Assembly (NCBI RefSeq): GCF_003438995.1
Contig: NZ_QSUN01000016.1
Coordinates: 19,284-83,283 of the forward strand
Reading direction: 5' to 3'
Length of the DNA: 64,000 nt
Origin: Bacteroides sp. OM05-12
Lineage (GTDB): Bacteria > Bacteroidota > Bacteroidia > Bacteroidales > Bacteroidaceae
Below the pieces are notes generated by a model that was given only the letters and a program-made list of their open reading frames with translations, did no database searches and was not told where the DNA came from. Of the stretch, positions 55,538 through 63,437 are shown one piece after another. Positions within the stretch are counted from its first letter, which is position 1, and each line of letters opens with the position of its first letter. The position numbers were made by a program, and so were the translations under genes.

Positions 55538-56824
55538 ATGAAAGTATTAAGCCTATTTGACGGAATGTCTTGCGGTCAAATTGCATTGAAGCAACTTGAA
55601 ATTATCCCGGAAGTGTACTACGCTTCGGAAATAGACAGGCACGCTATCAGGCAAACGCAACTGAACTTTCCCGATACCATTCAACTGGGTGATGTGACCA
55701 AGTGGATGGAATGGGGCATAGATTGGTCGTCAATAGATTTAGTATTGGCCGGCTCCCCTTGTCAAGGCTTTAGTTTTGCCGGAAAGCAACTTGCATTCGA
55801 TGATCCACGCAGTAAGTTATTCTTTGTATTCATAGACATTTTAAACCATATCAAGTTGCTTAATCCTGATGTGCTGTTCTTGCTTGAAAATGTGAATATG
55901 AAACGTAGCCACATGAGGATTATATCCGAGTATTGCGGAGTATTTCCGGTAAATATTAACTCTAATTTGGTAAGTGCTCAGAATCGGGACAGGTGGTATT
56001 GGACGAATATTAGGACAAAGCAAGTAGGATTATTCGGAGAAGTTTATACAGACATTCCACAGCCGGAAGATAAAGGAATATTCCTTCGTGATATTCTTGA
56101 AAGTGAGGTAGATGAAAAGTATTTTGTGTCACAGGCTGTTATTAACCGGATGAATAGTCCTCATAAGTGCTTTACTCCAAATATTAATCCTGATAAAACA
56201 GGATGTTTGAGTACAGGTAATAATTCATCTAAGATGTCTTTTGATTCTGGTACTACGTTTATATCGATTGGCGGGAAAGCGCCAACACAACGTGCAGCAA
56301 CTGGGCGTTCTATTAATAAAAAGCATAATTACCAATTTATTTGTGTTGCAATGCGAGGGCGTGAAGATGGCAAACAGCATTTAGAACCACAAAATACGGG
56401 TAAAACAAATTGCCTCACAAGCGTACAGAAAGATAATCTAATATTGCAACATCCTCGTGGCAATAATAAGGGCAATGTTTTCGATGGCAAAACTCCAACA
56501 TTGTCCGCTTGCGCATGGGAGCAAAATAATCTGCTATGCGTTAGCTCAAATCAAAAACATGCTACAATAAGTCATAATAAATCTACCCCAATGGTTAGTG
56601 CTATGGAAATGGGTGGAGGACATGTTCCTATGATAAACCCCGATGGAATTATCCGAAGATTAACTCCTATTGAATGTTCCCGATTACAGACAATACCATC
56701 TTGGTATAAATGGAAATGTTCAGACACTCAAATATACAAGATGCTTGGTAACGGGTGGACGGTAGATATCATTGTACACATACTGTCTTTTATAAAAGAG
56801 AAATTTAATATTAATGTAGCCTGA
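55538..56824 (+). CDS. C5-cytosine DNA methyltransferase, solitary phage type
   Basis: The 428-residue enzyme has motif I LFDGMSCGQIAL, motif IV GSPCQGFSF with catalytic Cys75, motif VI LLENV (Glu117), motif VIII QNRDRWYW and motif X YKMLGNGWTVDII. Between VIII and X lies a long target-recognition region (about 165-395) with repeated T-x-x-L-S-like blocks. It methylates cytosine in DNA; the target site cannot be read. No restriction partner adjoins it. It probably shields the element from host restriction. A duplicated helicase-loader fragment just upstream suggests it came in by recombination. Confidence 0.92.
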   Translation: MKVLSLFDGMSCGQIALKQLEIIPEVYYASEIDRHAIRQTQLNFPDTIQLGDVTKWMEWGIDWSSIDLVLAGSPCQGFSFAGKQLAFDDPRSKLFFVFIDILNHIKLLNPDVLFLLENVNMKRSHMRIISEYCGVFPVNINSNLVSAQNRDRWYWTNIRTKQVGLFGEVYTDIPQPEDKGIFLRDILESEVDEKYFVSQAVINRMNSPHKCFTPNINPDKTGCLSTGNNSSKMSFDSGTTFISIGGKAPTQRAATGRSINKKHNYQFICVAMRGREDGKQHLEPQNTGKTNCLTSVQKDNLILQHPRGNNKGNVFDGKTPTLSACAWEQNNLLCVSSNQKHATISHNKSTPMVSAMEMGGGHVPMINPDGIIRRLTPIECSRLQTIPSWYKWKCSDTQIYKMLGNGWTVDIIVHILSFIKEKFNINVA

Positions 56825-57034
56825 AAAGGCTCAAAACAGAATGTTAACGAACGAAATTAAACGCTCGAGAGTTGGTAGTCTTTGAACTCATATCTTGTAT
56901 ATTTAGCGACCTACTGTCCGGCCGGCAGCAAGGAAATACCGTACAAGCGGGCGTTTAGAATATTGTTTTGTCGTGTTTTATTTTGTGTTTGTACTGGGTG
57001 TGCCGTTCGTGAGAATAGTACACCTTTCTTATAT

Positions 57035-57112
57035 GGTAGGTTAGCTCAGTGGTAGAGCGTAGTTGTACGGGTATTTACAGCTAAGGTCGGGAGTTCAAAT
57101 CTTCTGCTTACC
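57035..57112 (+). tRNA. tRNA-like gene with enlarged anticodon arm (identity unclear)
   Basis: Acceptor arms GGTAGGT (57035-57041) and GCTTACC (57106-57112) pair over 7 bp with two wobbles. The D arm GCTC-AGTGGTA-GAGC (57044-57058) and T arm GGGAG-TTCAAAT-CTTCT (57089-57105) are canonical. The anticodon arm is not: TAGTTGTA (57060-57067) pairs with TACAGCTA (57076-57083) over 8 bp, leaving loop CGGGTATT. That is 7 nt longer than a normal arm, and there is no U33-type loop, so no anticodon can be assigned. CCA is not encoded. It could be a decoy, a degraded tRNA, or an RNA processed in an unusual way. Confidence 0.55.
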
Positions 57113-57139
57113 TCTCATTATTAATTAATATTTAATCTT

Positions 57140-57358
57140 ATGGCAAAAATAACAGAAGAACGAAAGAAAATTGAAGCACTTAAAAAAGGAGCTTCCTGCC
57201 TTTTCCCTGAGAGGGATAAGACAAAAATAAGTGGATGTGTTCAGAGAGCCAATATCAAGGCTAAGATATCTGGTAAATACAAAGATGACACAAAATACTC
57301 TCTTGATTCCAATCCTAAAAACAAAGAGGGATTCATCCGGGTGGTTCGGAACTATTAA
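57140..57358 (+). CDS. Small basic protein of unknown function
   Basis: The 72-residue protein is Lys-rich (ITEERKKIEALKKGASCLFPERDKTK) and ends EGFIRVVRNY. It starts 27 bp after the tRNA-like gene. High charge suggests nucleic-acid contact, but I recognise no family. Confidence 0.55.
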   Translation: MAKITEERKKIEALKKGASCLFPERDKTKISGCVQRANIKAKISGKYKDDTKYSLDSNPKNKEGFIRVVRNY

Positions 57359-57377
57359 TCTATCAACTTACACGATT

Positions 57378-57758
57378 ATGGATAGAATATTAACCGAATT
57401 AACACCTGAATGCGAGATTACAGCACGAATGTATGCGCAAGGGTATGAGAAGAAAGAAATAGCTTCTATGAAATGCAGGGCGTTGAGCACGATCAATAAC
57501 CAACTGCAAGAAGCTTTCAGGGTTCTTCGGATTAGAAACGGGAGAGAGCTTGCAACAATGCTTCATGAACGAATGGCAGGAATGAAGTTCACTATGAACT
57601 TTTCACCTTTTATACGTTCCGCGGTTGCTTGTTGTTTATTGTGTGTATTCTCAATTTCCTTTTATAAAGGATTCCATTCGGATATGCGGAGGGAGAGAAG
57701 GATAAGGGAGACAAAAGTTGAATATAGAATCAGAGATTATGATAGTGGCTTTAAATGA
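57378..57758 (+). CDS. LuxR-type HTH protein with C-terminal membrane helix
   Basis: The 126-residue product runs from ATG 57378. A longer frame from 57231 overlaps the previous gene and is rejected. A GerE-like HTH is at about 7-65 (LTPECEITARMYAQGYEKKEIASM, STINNQLQEAFRVLRIRNGRE). Then comes a membrane helix (about 80-98, FIRSAVACCLLCVFSISFY) and a basic tail. A DNA-binding domain tethered to the membrane is unusual in a phage early region; similar small proteins occur on Bacteroides mobile elements. It overlaps the next gene by 20 bp. Confidence 0.72.
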   Translation: MDRILTELTPECEITARMYAQGYEKKEIASMKCRALSTINNQLQEAFRVLRIRNGRELATMLHERMAGMKFTMNFSPFIRSAVACCLLCVFSISFYKGFHSDMRRERRIRETKVEYRIRDYDSGFK

Positions 57759-58065
57759 TGAAATGCTGTATAAGTTAGCAGACCGTATTTTCTCAATAGG
57801 GAGAAAACAGGGACAGATAGATGCAGGGCAAACGCCTAAATTCATATCTCAAAACAAGGCTGATTCCATATATGGGAAAGGAAACGTGAGAAAATGGATT
57901 AAGGCAGGTTTTGTAAAAAAGTATAAAGACGCTGATAATAAGCCAAATTCAAGAGTTAGACTTGAGGTAATGGAACTTGAAACTGCCGCTTTCAAGTGTA
58001 ATAGTATTCCTAATTTATCTCCGATGGCGAAGGCGGAAATGTTAGAATTGATTAGTAATAAATAA
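57739..58065 (+). CDS. Small DNA-binding-like phage protein
   Basis: The 108-residue product starts at ATG 57739; a TTG at 57718 is rejected. The part KFISQNKADSIYGKGNVRKWIKAGFVKKYKD reads like a short winged or excisionase-type HTH with a DNA-contacting wing; the C-part PNLSPMAKAEMLELIS is helical. It may be an excisionase or regulator, but it is far from the integrase. Confidence 0.55.
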   Translation: MIVALNDEMLYKLADRIFSIGRKQGQIDAGQTPKFISQNKADSIYGKGNVRKWIKAGFVKKYKDADNKPNSRVRLEVMELETAAFKCNSIPNLSPMAKAEMLELISNK

Positions 58066-58084
58066 CCCTTTAATTTTTACGATT

Positions 58085-58552
58085 ATGAATAAAGAAAACG
58101 GATTAGTAATTAAAGAGAGTGAATCTTCTCTTGATATTCAAACAGTAGATTTGAATAGTGGCAACATTCCATCCTTGAAAGATGCACAAGAGTTGCCAAT
58201 TGATTTATGTGGTAATTACTGGACTCCAGAAATGCCAGGAGAGTACAAAAAGGTTATTTTCTTGGAGATTAAGCCTCAGAAGGTTTTGAGTGCACAAGGC
58301 AACGGAGAGTTAATTGATTTGGATTGCGCTATTTTCGCAGAACAGAATGAAAACGGTGATCTTGTCACTCTAATGAATGGTTCTCGCAGATTGGTAGGTA
58401 TTTTAGAGCCTTATATTGCAAATGGAACTATTAGGCATGGTACATTGCTTAAAATTACGTTCATGGGTAAGCGCAAGAATAAAACGAATAGCTATTCTTC
58501 TGACAACTGGTCGATAAAGCCAATTCGTATTAATTTACCTGTTGCCGGATAA
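58085..58552 (+). CDS. Phage protein next to the exonuclease (possible ssDNA-binding/annealing partner)
   Basis: The 155-residue protein is beta-rich (YKKVIFLEIKPQKVLSAQ, LIDLDCAIFAEQNENGDLVTL, LLKITFMGKRKNKT), suggesting an OB-like fold. It ends directly at the ATG of the RecE-like gene. In phages this slot often holds the single-strand annealing or binding partner of the exonuclease. That is inference from position only. Confidence 0.55.
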   Translation: MNKENGLVIKESESSLDIQTVDLNSGNIPSLKDAQELPIDLCGNYWTPEMPGEYKKVIFLEIKPQKVLSAQGNGELIDLDCAIFAEQNENGDLVTLMNGSRRLVGILEPYIANGTIRHGTLLKITFMGKRKNKTNSYSSDNWSIKPIRINLPVAG

Positions 58553-59698
58553 ATGGAAGGATTCAATTTTGATAATGCGACAGAAGGGGAGGAACTCAAC
58601 CCTTCTGCTTATAATCCGGATGATTATCCTACCAAAGAAGAACTTCTCGATTTCATATCATTAAATTGCAATAAGCCTCCTGTTAATATTGATTTGAAAG
58701 AATTGAGTATTAATGGAGTGGTTAAGCGTGATCCTATGGATATGTATCTTCAAAGCAGGCATATTTCTTCATCAAACCTAAAGAATGCCCTTAAAACGCC
58801 ACGGTCATTTTATTACGATTATGAAAGGGTGTTTGAAGAAAAAGAAAAACCTTGCTTTCAATTGGGGACATTCGCACACATGGCATTTCTTGAACCTCGA
58901 TTATTCGAACTCGTAAAAGTAGAACCCAAATATAGCCAATCATCCAAAGAAGGAGTAATTGGTATGATTAAGTTCTATAATGAGTTGCTTTTGAGCGATA
59001 AGAACTATGTTCCGGATGTTGAAGAAGAAATACCTTCTGAAAGGTGGAATTTCTGCGATCTGAAAGATTTTCGTGATAATAAGAAACAGAAGTGCATTGA
59101 TTTGGGGTATTCGTTTATCAGTGATGAAATGAGTATGATAATTAAAGCTCTTGAAAGAAACTATTATTGGTATGGTGGCGGCATCATCAAGCAGCTTTTG
59201 AAAGGAGCATATTCAGAAGTTTCTTTTTATGGAAAGGATGAAGAAACGGGACTTAACGTAAGAGTCCGACCGGATTATTTCAATGTAGAGGAAAATATCG
59301 GTGTAAACGCTGTTATATCCTTTAAGACCACGCGAGCCGATGATCTCGGTAAGTTCTATTATGATTGTGCTAAACTCAAGTATGAGTTATCGGAAGGTAT
59401 GTACCAAGATGTGATGAGTAGCATTACAGGACGAAACTTCAATGTAACGATAATGATTATGTTGCAGACGGTAGAACCTTATGATGTTGCTGTCCTTTTT
59501 TGGTCGCCTGATGATTTGGCAAATGGGAAATATAAATATCACTATGCTCTTTCTATCGTAAAAGACTGCTTTGATAAGAAGTGGTTTCCCGGCTATGATG
59601 CCAAAGCGGAAGAAGGTGCTCGTGGTGTTATTGATATGCAGCTTCCTGATTGGAGTAAGAAGTTACTTCATCCGGTGGCTATAGATGATTTTGAATAG
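58553..59698 (+). CDS. RecE/exonuclease VIII-like PD-(D/E)XK nuclease (DUF3799-type)
   Basis: The 381-residue protein has SSSNLKNALKTPRSFYY, LGTFAHMAFLEP (His109), then Glu222 (SEVSFYG), RPD with Asp241, ISFKTTR with Lys258, and YELSEGMYQDV (Tyr284). These are the parts of a RecE/lambda-exonuclease-like fold that resects double-stranded ends for phage recombination. The position two residues before the Lys, normally an acid (D-x-K), is Ser256 here. The first 70 residues are an acidic extension. Confidence 0.75.
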   Translation: MEGFNFDNATEGEELNPSAYNPDDYPTKEELLDFISLNCNKPPVNIDLKELSINGVVKRDPMDMYLQSRHISSSNLKNALKTPRSFYYDYERVFEEKEKPCFQLGTFAHMAFLEPRLFELVKVEPKYSQSSKEGVIGMIKFYNELLLSDKNYVPDVEEEIPSERWNFCDLKDFRDNKKQKCIDLGYSFISDEMSMIIKALERNYYWYGGGIIKQLLKGAYSEVSFYGKDEETGLNVRVRPDYFNVEENIGVNAVISFKTTRADDLGKFYYDCAKLKYELSEGMYQDVMSSITGRNFNVTIMIMLQTVEPYDVAVLFWSPDDLANGKYKYHYALSIVKDCFDKKWFPGYDAKAEEGARGVIDMQLPDWSKKLLHPVAIDDFE

Positions 59699-59700
59699 TT

Positions 59701-59883
59701 ATGAAAAATGTTAAGATAAGTATTGACGATAAGATGGTAATAGAGTTCCAAAATGATAACTATGGAAAATACATCACTTTGGAACTCTCAGAGAAGTCAC
59801 AAGAAGACTTTATTCAATTACTTGAGCTTCTTCAAACAATTCAGAAGTGGAATCAAAGTGCACAAGAAAATCCGGTTCGTTAG
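59701..59883 (+). CDS. Very small phage protein
   Basis: The 60-residue product (MKNVKISIDDKMVIEFQNDN...) starts 2 bp after the exonuclease stop. It has a beta part and then a helix (SQEDFIQLLELLQTIQKW). It overlaps a convergent gene on the other strand by 74 bp at the 3' ends. No family recognised. Confidence 0.5.
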   Translation: MKNVKISIDDKMVIEFQNDNYGKYITLELSEKSQEDFIQLLELLQTIQKWNQSAQENPVR

Positions 59884-60073
59884 CGATTTTATTAAAAATA
59901 TATGCTAACTGCCTAATTTCTAATAGTGATAGTTCATAGCTTTTTATGCTATTCTGATCACTGAAAGTTCCGGTTGATATATAAGTTTTTGCATTTTTAT
60001 CCATTCCTGAACTTTTGATAGTAAGGAATACACTTTTAGTATTTCCTGTTTCTTTTCTAAATAAAATTTCCAT
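59810..60073 (-). CDS. Small antisense-strand phage protein
   Basis: The 87-residue product has an ATG at 60073 and protein-like composition: a beta part (KSVFLTIKSSGMDKNAKTYISTG) and a helix (SLLEIRQLAYIFNKI). It is the only minus-strand gene to the right of the repressor. Its general layout, sheet then helix, resembles the gene it converges with. It might be a true gene or a lucky frame; the long clean frame and ATG favour a gene. Confidence 0.5.
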   Translation of the reverse strand: MEILFRKETGNTKSVFLTIKSSGMDKNAKTYISTGTFSDQNSIKSYELSLLEIRQLAYIFNKIANEPDFLVHFDSTSELFEEAQVIE

Positions 60074-60113
60074 AACGCTTGATTTTAAAGTTTGACATTT
60101 ACGAAATTAAGCA

Positions 60114-60151
60114 AAATTCCCAAAGGTTGATGATTCTTCCTTTGGGAATTT
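60114..60151. terminator. Strong hairpin before the next operon
   Basis: Perfect 13-bp arms AAATTCCCAAAGG / CCTTTGGGAATTT with a 12-nt loop. The downstream bases are TATT rather than a pure U-run. It separates the exonuclease module from the replication module. Confidence 0.55.
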
Positions 60152-60169
60152 ATTAAAACCTATAAAACA

Positions 60170-61000
60170 ATGATTGATTTAAAAGACTATGTACCGGAGG
60201 AACTTAAATTTAAGCTCCCTACCACCGTGAAATTTCCCGAAGTGATTTTCTCTGATTGTGTCTGTATGGATGATGTTAAGAAAAAGCTTTCAGAGCATTT
60301 TGTAACCATTCAAGAGAAAGATGTAATAGCTAATCGGGTAATGGATGAATATGAAATATCTACCATCCGTGCAAATTATGGTGAGATAGCGGAAGAACAG
60401 ATGCCGGAGATTGAAGCGCAATTTGAAAATTTGAAAGCAGAGTTCAATACCGCAAAGAAAGAGTTTGAAGCAAAAATATCATCTTTACATACTCAATTCA
60501 AAGACCTTGTCAATCTGGCAAAGAAAGGAATTAAGGATTATCCGCTAAAGATGGTTGATACTTTCCGTATTCCTGTAATGGGATATTACTTGTATTACTC
60601 ATGGGTAAACGAAGCTTTCCGGCTTGCATTGGTTCAGGAAATTCCTAAGCATGAATATAACGATCTGTTTAATTCTGGTGAAAAGAACCAGGAAGCGTTT
60701 AAGGAATTGGGATATGAATTACCGGATATTGATGTTAAAGATACCCGAAAGAATCTGCGTAAATTCGGTAAAGGCGAAGATATTGTAGAGGTATGGGAGG
60801 AAAACGGTCAGGATGTCTGGTTGGAACAATGGGTTGAAGATTTCTTAGATGAAGCTTCCGGAGAAGTTGTTTCCATACAGCGCCATGAATGGCATAGGGT
60901 AGCAATAGAGGAAAGCCCGTGGAGAAAGGAGGAAGATAATGACGAGACTGGCACACAGGAAAGGGAGACCGTCGAAGTATCGGACGAGTCTGAAGAATAA
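60170..61000 (+). CDS. Coiled-coil phage protein of unknown function
   Basis: The 276-residue protein has a central coiled coil (about 75-118, EIEAQFENLKAEFNTAKKEFEAKISSLH), a middle part with YYLYYSWVNEAFRLAL, and a very acidic C-terminus (EEDNDETGTQERETVEVSDESEE). No family recognised. Its 3' end overlaps the HNH gene by 62 bp in another frame. Confidence 0.6.
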   Translation: MIDLKDYVPEELKFKLPTTVKFPEVIFSDCVCMDDVKKKLSEHFVTIQEKDVIANRVMDEYEISTIRANYGEIAEEQMPEIEAQFENLKAEFNTAKKEFEAKISSLHTQFKDLVNLAKKGIKDYPLKMVDTFRIPVMGYYLYYSWVNEAFRLALVQEIPKHEYNDLFNSGEKNQEAFKELGYELPDIDVKDTRKNLRKFGKGEDIVEVWEENGQDVWLEQWVEDFLDEASGEVVSIQRHEWHRVAIEESPWRKEEDNDETGTQERETVEVSDESEE

Positions 61001-61202
61001 TCCTTATTGGGAAGAAGTCAAACGTAAAGTACGCATCCGTGACGGGCACAGTTGTCAAATGTGTGGTAAAACTTATAATTTAGAAATTCACCATTTGAAA
61101 TACAAAATAAACGGTGTTTCCATCATAGGGAAAGAACTTGATCATTTGGATTGTCTTATTACTCTTTGTGAGGATTGCCATCAAAAGGTACATAATAGAT
61201 GA
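60939..61202 (+). CDS. HNH endonuclease, first of two
   Basis: The 87-residue protein has C-x2-C (CQMCGK), LEIHHLKYK and C-x2-C-x3-H (CEDCHQKVH), the HNH core with zinc-binding cysteines, and a basic N-terminus. It cuts DNA or helps packaging or recombination. It starts inside the previous gene. Confidence 0.82.
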   Translation: MTRLAHRKGRPSKYRTSLKNNPYWEEVKRKVRIRDGHSCQMCGKTYNLEIHHLKYKINGVSIIGKELDHLDCLITLCEDCHQKVHNR

Positions 61203-61205
61203 ATC

Positions 61206-61237
61206 ATCCCGATATCCGTTATCTCGGTTATCGGGAT
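61206..61237. repeat. Hairpin between the two HNH genes
   Basis: Perfect 9-bp inverted repeat ATCCCGATA / TATCGGGAT with a 14-nt loop, directly after the first HNH gene and before the second start codon. It has no long U-run; a partial terminator or processing site is possible. Confidence 0.4.
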
Positions 61238-61257
61238 TAATTTTAAAATTAAATGCC

Positions 61258-61551
61258 ATGAAGCGGATAAGCAAGAAACAGGCCCAACGAAACAGGGAGA
61301 TTGCAAGGATAAAGCAATCTCTTCCTCCTGTATGTGCCATATGCGGTAAACCGGCTGTAGACGCCGCACATTTAGTTCCTAAAAGTTTATATCCTGAACA
61401 TTATACAAATCCTTTGAATATCGTTGGATTATGCCGGGAGTGTCATAATAAGTTTGATGGTAGTTTAGCTTTCAGACAAAGGCAAAAGCACCTTATTGAG
61501 CGTGTAAAGTCTTTTGATAAGTGTGCTGCAAATAGACATTTTGATTTATGA
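61258..61551 (+). CDS. HNH-type endonuclease, second (NinG/recombination-like)
   Basis: The 97-residue product runs from ATG 61258; the longer frame from 61138 overlaps the first HNH gene and is rejected. It has CAICGK, DAAHLVPKS and LCRECHNKFD. The layout resembles small phage recombination endonucleases more than homing enzymes. It overlaps the replication gene by 4 bp. Confidence 0.78.
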   Translation: MKRISKKQAQRNREIARIKQSLPPVCAICGKPAVDAAHLVPKSLYPEHYTNPLNIVGLCRECHNKFDGSLAFRQRQKHLIERVKSFDKCAANRHFDL

Positions 61552-62441
61552 ATAGTTATCAGTTGATTTCAAGGCTCAAAAAAGTTAGAGCTGACACATA
61601 TCTTACGGCGATAGAACAGGCGCTATTTCATGAGTTGGTGTCTGCTTGTAATGAAAAGGGATGGAAAGATACATTTGATATTAAGAATATACAGTTATGT
61701 TCTTCTTTGAATATAACGGAAAAAACTCTTATAAAATCAAGAAAGACATTACTAGATGCTGGGTTGGTCTATTTTCAATCATGTAAAGATAAGAGGATAG
61801 GATGTTATTATTCTTTTTCACCTATACTTTTACCTGTATTATCACCTGTAACTATTACAGTTGAAAATACAGGTGATATAAAGGAAACGGATTCTGATAT
61901 AAGGGTATTATCACCTGTATTATCAACTTTACTTTTTGCTGGAATAATTCCAGGTGAAAAAAACAGATCAACTGTACTTTCTACTGTAATATTTCCAGTT
62001 GAAGTGCCAATCCTACCTTATAAGAGAATTAAAACTATAAACAAAGAGAGTAGTCACCCACCCATGCGTGAAGAACCACCTTCCGATAAGCCAAAAATAT
62101 CTCGTAAAAAAGAAGGAGATGCGAAGCCTTTAGTTTACCCATTTACTTCGGACGCTTTCATGTCCGCATGGGAAATGTTGCGTAATACTCCGAAGTGGAA
62201 AAAGAAACTCAATTATGCTTTGCAACTTTCTTTAGACAAACTTTCTAGGTTTGAAGAAGAATTTGCTATTCGCCAAATAGAACGGGCTATTGAATCTGAC
62301 TGGGTAGGAGTTGTTTTTACCGGGACAGAACGTGATTATCAAGAATGGTTAATTCAAAAATATGGGAACAATAAAATCAATCAAAGAAATAATTCCGGAG
62401 ATAAGCCAAAAACAGCAGGAATCAAATCCATCTCCTTCTAA
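61548..62441 (+). CDS. Phage replication initiator (winged-helix, lambda O-like layout)
   Basis: The 297-residue protein has an N-terminal winged helix (about 1-80, LFHELVSACNEKGWKDTFDI, LNITEKTLIKSRKTLLDAGLV). A low-complexity linker follows (about 90-190, repeated LSPV/LSTV). The C-terminal helical domain (about 198-275, DAFMSAWEMLRNTPKWKKKL, YQEWLIQKYG) is DnaD-like. Such proteins bind the origin and recruit helicase. The DNA coding for the linker carries repeated TCACCTGTA motifs, so the origin may lie inside the gene, as in lambda O. It overlaps the loader gene by 80 bp. Confidence 0.75.
   Translation: MNSYQLISRLKKVRADTYLTAIEQALFHELVSACNEKGWKDTFDIKNIQLCSSLNITEKTLIKSRKTLLDAGLVYFQSCKDKRIGCYYSFSPILLPVLSPVTITVENTGDIKETDSDIRVLSPVLSTLLFAGIIPGEKNRSTVLSTVIFPVEVPILPYKRIKTINKESSHPPMREEPPSDKPKISRKKEGDAKPLVYPFTSDAFMSAWEMLRNTPKWKKKLNYALQLSLDKLSRFEEEFAIRQIERAIESDWVGVVFTGTERDYQEWLIQKYGNNKINQRNNSGDKPKTAGIKSISF
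61818..61957. other. Candidate replication origin with iteron-like repeats
   Basis: The motif TCACCTGTA appears at 61842-61850 and 61911-61919, inverted at 61868-61876, and as variants TCACCTATA (61818), TACCTGTATT (61831) and CCAGGTGA (61950). That is six hits in about 140 bp, within the linker part of the initiator gene and in AT-rich DNA. Confidence 0.5.
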
Positions 62442-63084
62442 AGTCAGATATCACATACACGGTAAGGATATCGCATGGGACAAAAAGCAGATTGAACTAT
62501 TTTGGAGAAAAGAGTTTTTAGGATCAATGATGGAAATAGAGCCACGCTTTATCATAGACGAAAGGAATGAGAATGTATTATCAGCACTATATGACTATGT
62601 TTGGGGTAAAAACAAAATTCTGGATTCATCAAAAGGGCTACTATTGTGGGGACCGTTAGGAGTTGGAAAATCACTACTTATCAGAGGGATACAACGTTAC
62701 CTTGGTAAAATCAACCGCTATCGTTTTGGATGCAATAATGATACTATTGGATTCAAATTTACCAGTTCTGTGGAAATAGCCCTGTTATACGCAGAAAAGG
62801 GAATGAGTGGTATTGCACAATTTACCGACAGGGAATGTATGTGCCATCTAGCTATTGACGAACTCGGCCGGGAGCCTACTGATTCAAAGTATTACGGCAC
62901 TGGAATTAATGTCATTCAAACTATACTTCAATTACGTTATGAGGTACGTAATGAATTTATGACCCATGCCACTACCAACCTTGATCCAAATACCGAATTT
63001 GTAAACAAATATGGTGACTACATAGCTGATAGAGTAAAAGAAATGTTTAACGTAATTGAGCTAAAAGGAGTTAGCAGAAGATAA
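62362..63084 (+). CDS. DnaC/IstB-like helicase-loader ATPase
   Basis: The 240-residue AAA+ protein has Walker A GPLGVGKS (97-104), Walker B LAIDELGRE (Asp166-Glu167) and sensor-1 MTHATTNLD. It would load the host replicative helicase at the origin bound by the preceding protein. Its last 46 codons are duplicated at 55376-55518. The gene starts inside the initiator gene in another frame. Confidence 0.85.
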   Translation: MGTIKSIKEIIPEISQKQQESNPSPSKVRYHIHGKDIAWDKKQIELFWRKEFLGSMMEIEPRFIIDERNENVLSALYDYVWGKNKILDSSKGLLLWGPLGVGKSLLIRGIQRYLGKINRYRFGCNNDTIGFKFTSSVEIALLYAEKGMSGIAQFTDRECMCHLAIDELGREPTDSKYYGTGINVIQTILQLRYEVRNEFMTHATTNLDPNTEFVNKYGDYIADRVKEMFNVIELKGVSRR

Positions 63085-63085
63085 T

Positions 63086-63250
63086 ATGGAACATATCATA
63101 AGGAAAGTAGAATATGTTACGGGAAACACCCGTAGCATATTTGTAGGAAACATTGAAACGGATAATATCGAGAGTACACGCAAAGAGCTACACGGATTAG
63201 TGAAATGCGATAGAATTTTGCTTGTGTATGAATCGGTAAGTAAAAAGTGA
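63086..63250 (+). CDS. Small 54-residue protein after the loader
   Basis: It starts 1 bp after the loader stop: MEHIIRKVEYVTGNTRSIFV, later LVKCDRILLVYESVSKK. It has a beta-strand-rich look and is likely co-translated with the loader. No family recognised. Confidence 0.5.
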   Translation: MEHIIRKVEYVTGNTRSIFVGNIETDNIESTRKELHGLVKCDRILLVYESVSKK

Positions 63251-63437
63251 TAAACTAAAGCAGGAACAGCAGTCAGCAAAAAGTATGAGTGAAAGACATG
63301 GGAAATCTACTCCCTACATAGTTCTCTTTTCTCGTTAGTCGTGCGGACGTAGATGGTACGTGTACAAGGTTCCAACAGTCGCCGAGATAGATCACAAAGC
63401 TGCAAACCTGCTTTCAAAACAAAGAATTTATTTAATT

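Noticed and set aside
57035..57112. Assignment as tRNA-Tyr from the GTA near the anticodon
   Set aside because: GTA lies in the stem of the enlarged arm, not in a 7-nt loop after U33, so no amino acid can be assigned.
57231..57377. 49-residue extension of the LuxR-type protein
   Set aside because: It overlaps the preceding small gene and has no conserved character; ATG 57378 begins the HTH domain directly.
61138..61257. N-terminal extension of the second HNH protein
   Set aside because: It overlaps the first HNH gene in another frame and includes the hairpin; ATG 61258 starts a normal HNH protein.
63061..63279. 72-codon minus-strand frame
   Set aside because: It is antisense to the loader end and the 54-residue gene, which fits the strand and spacing of the module better.
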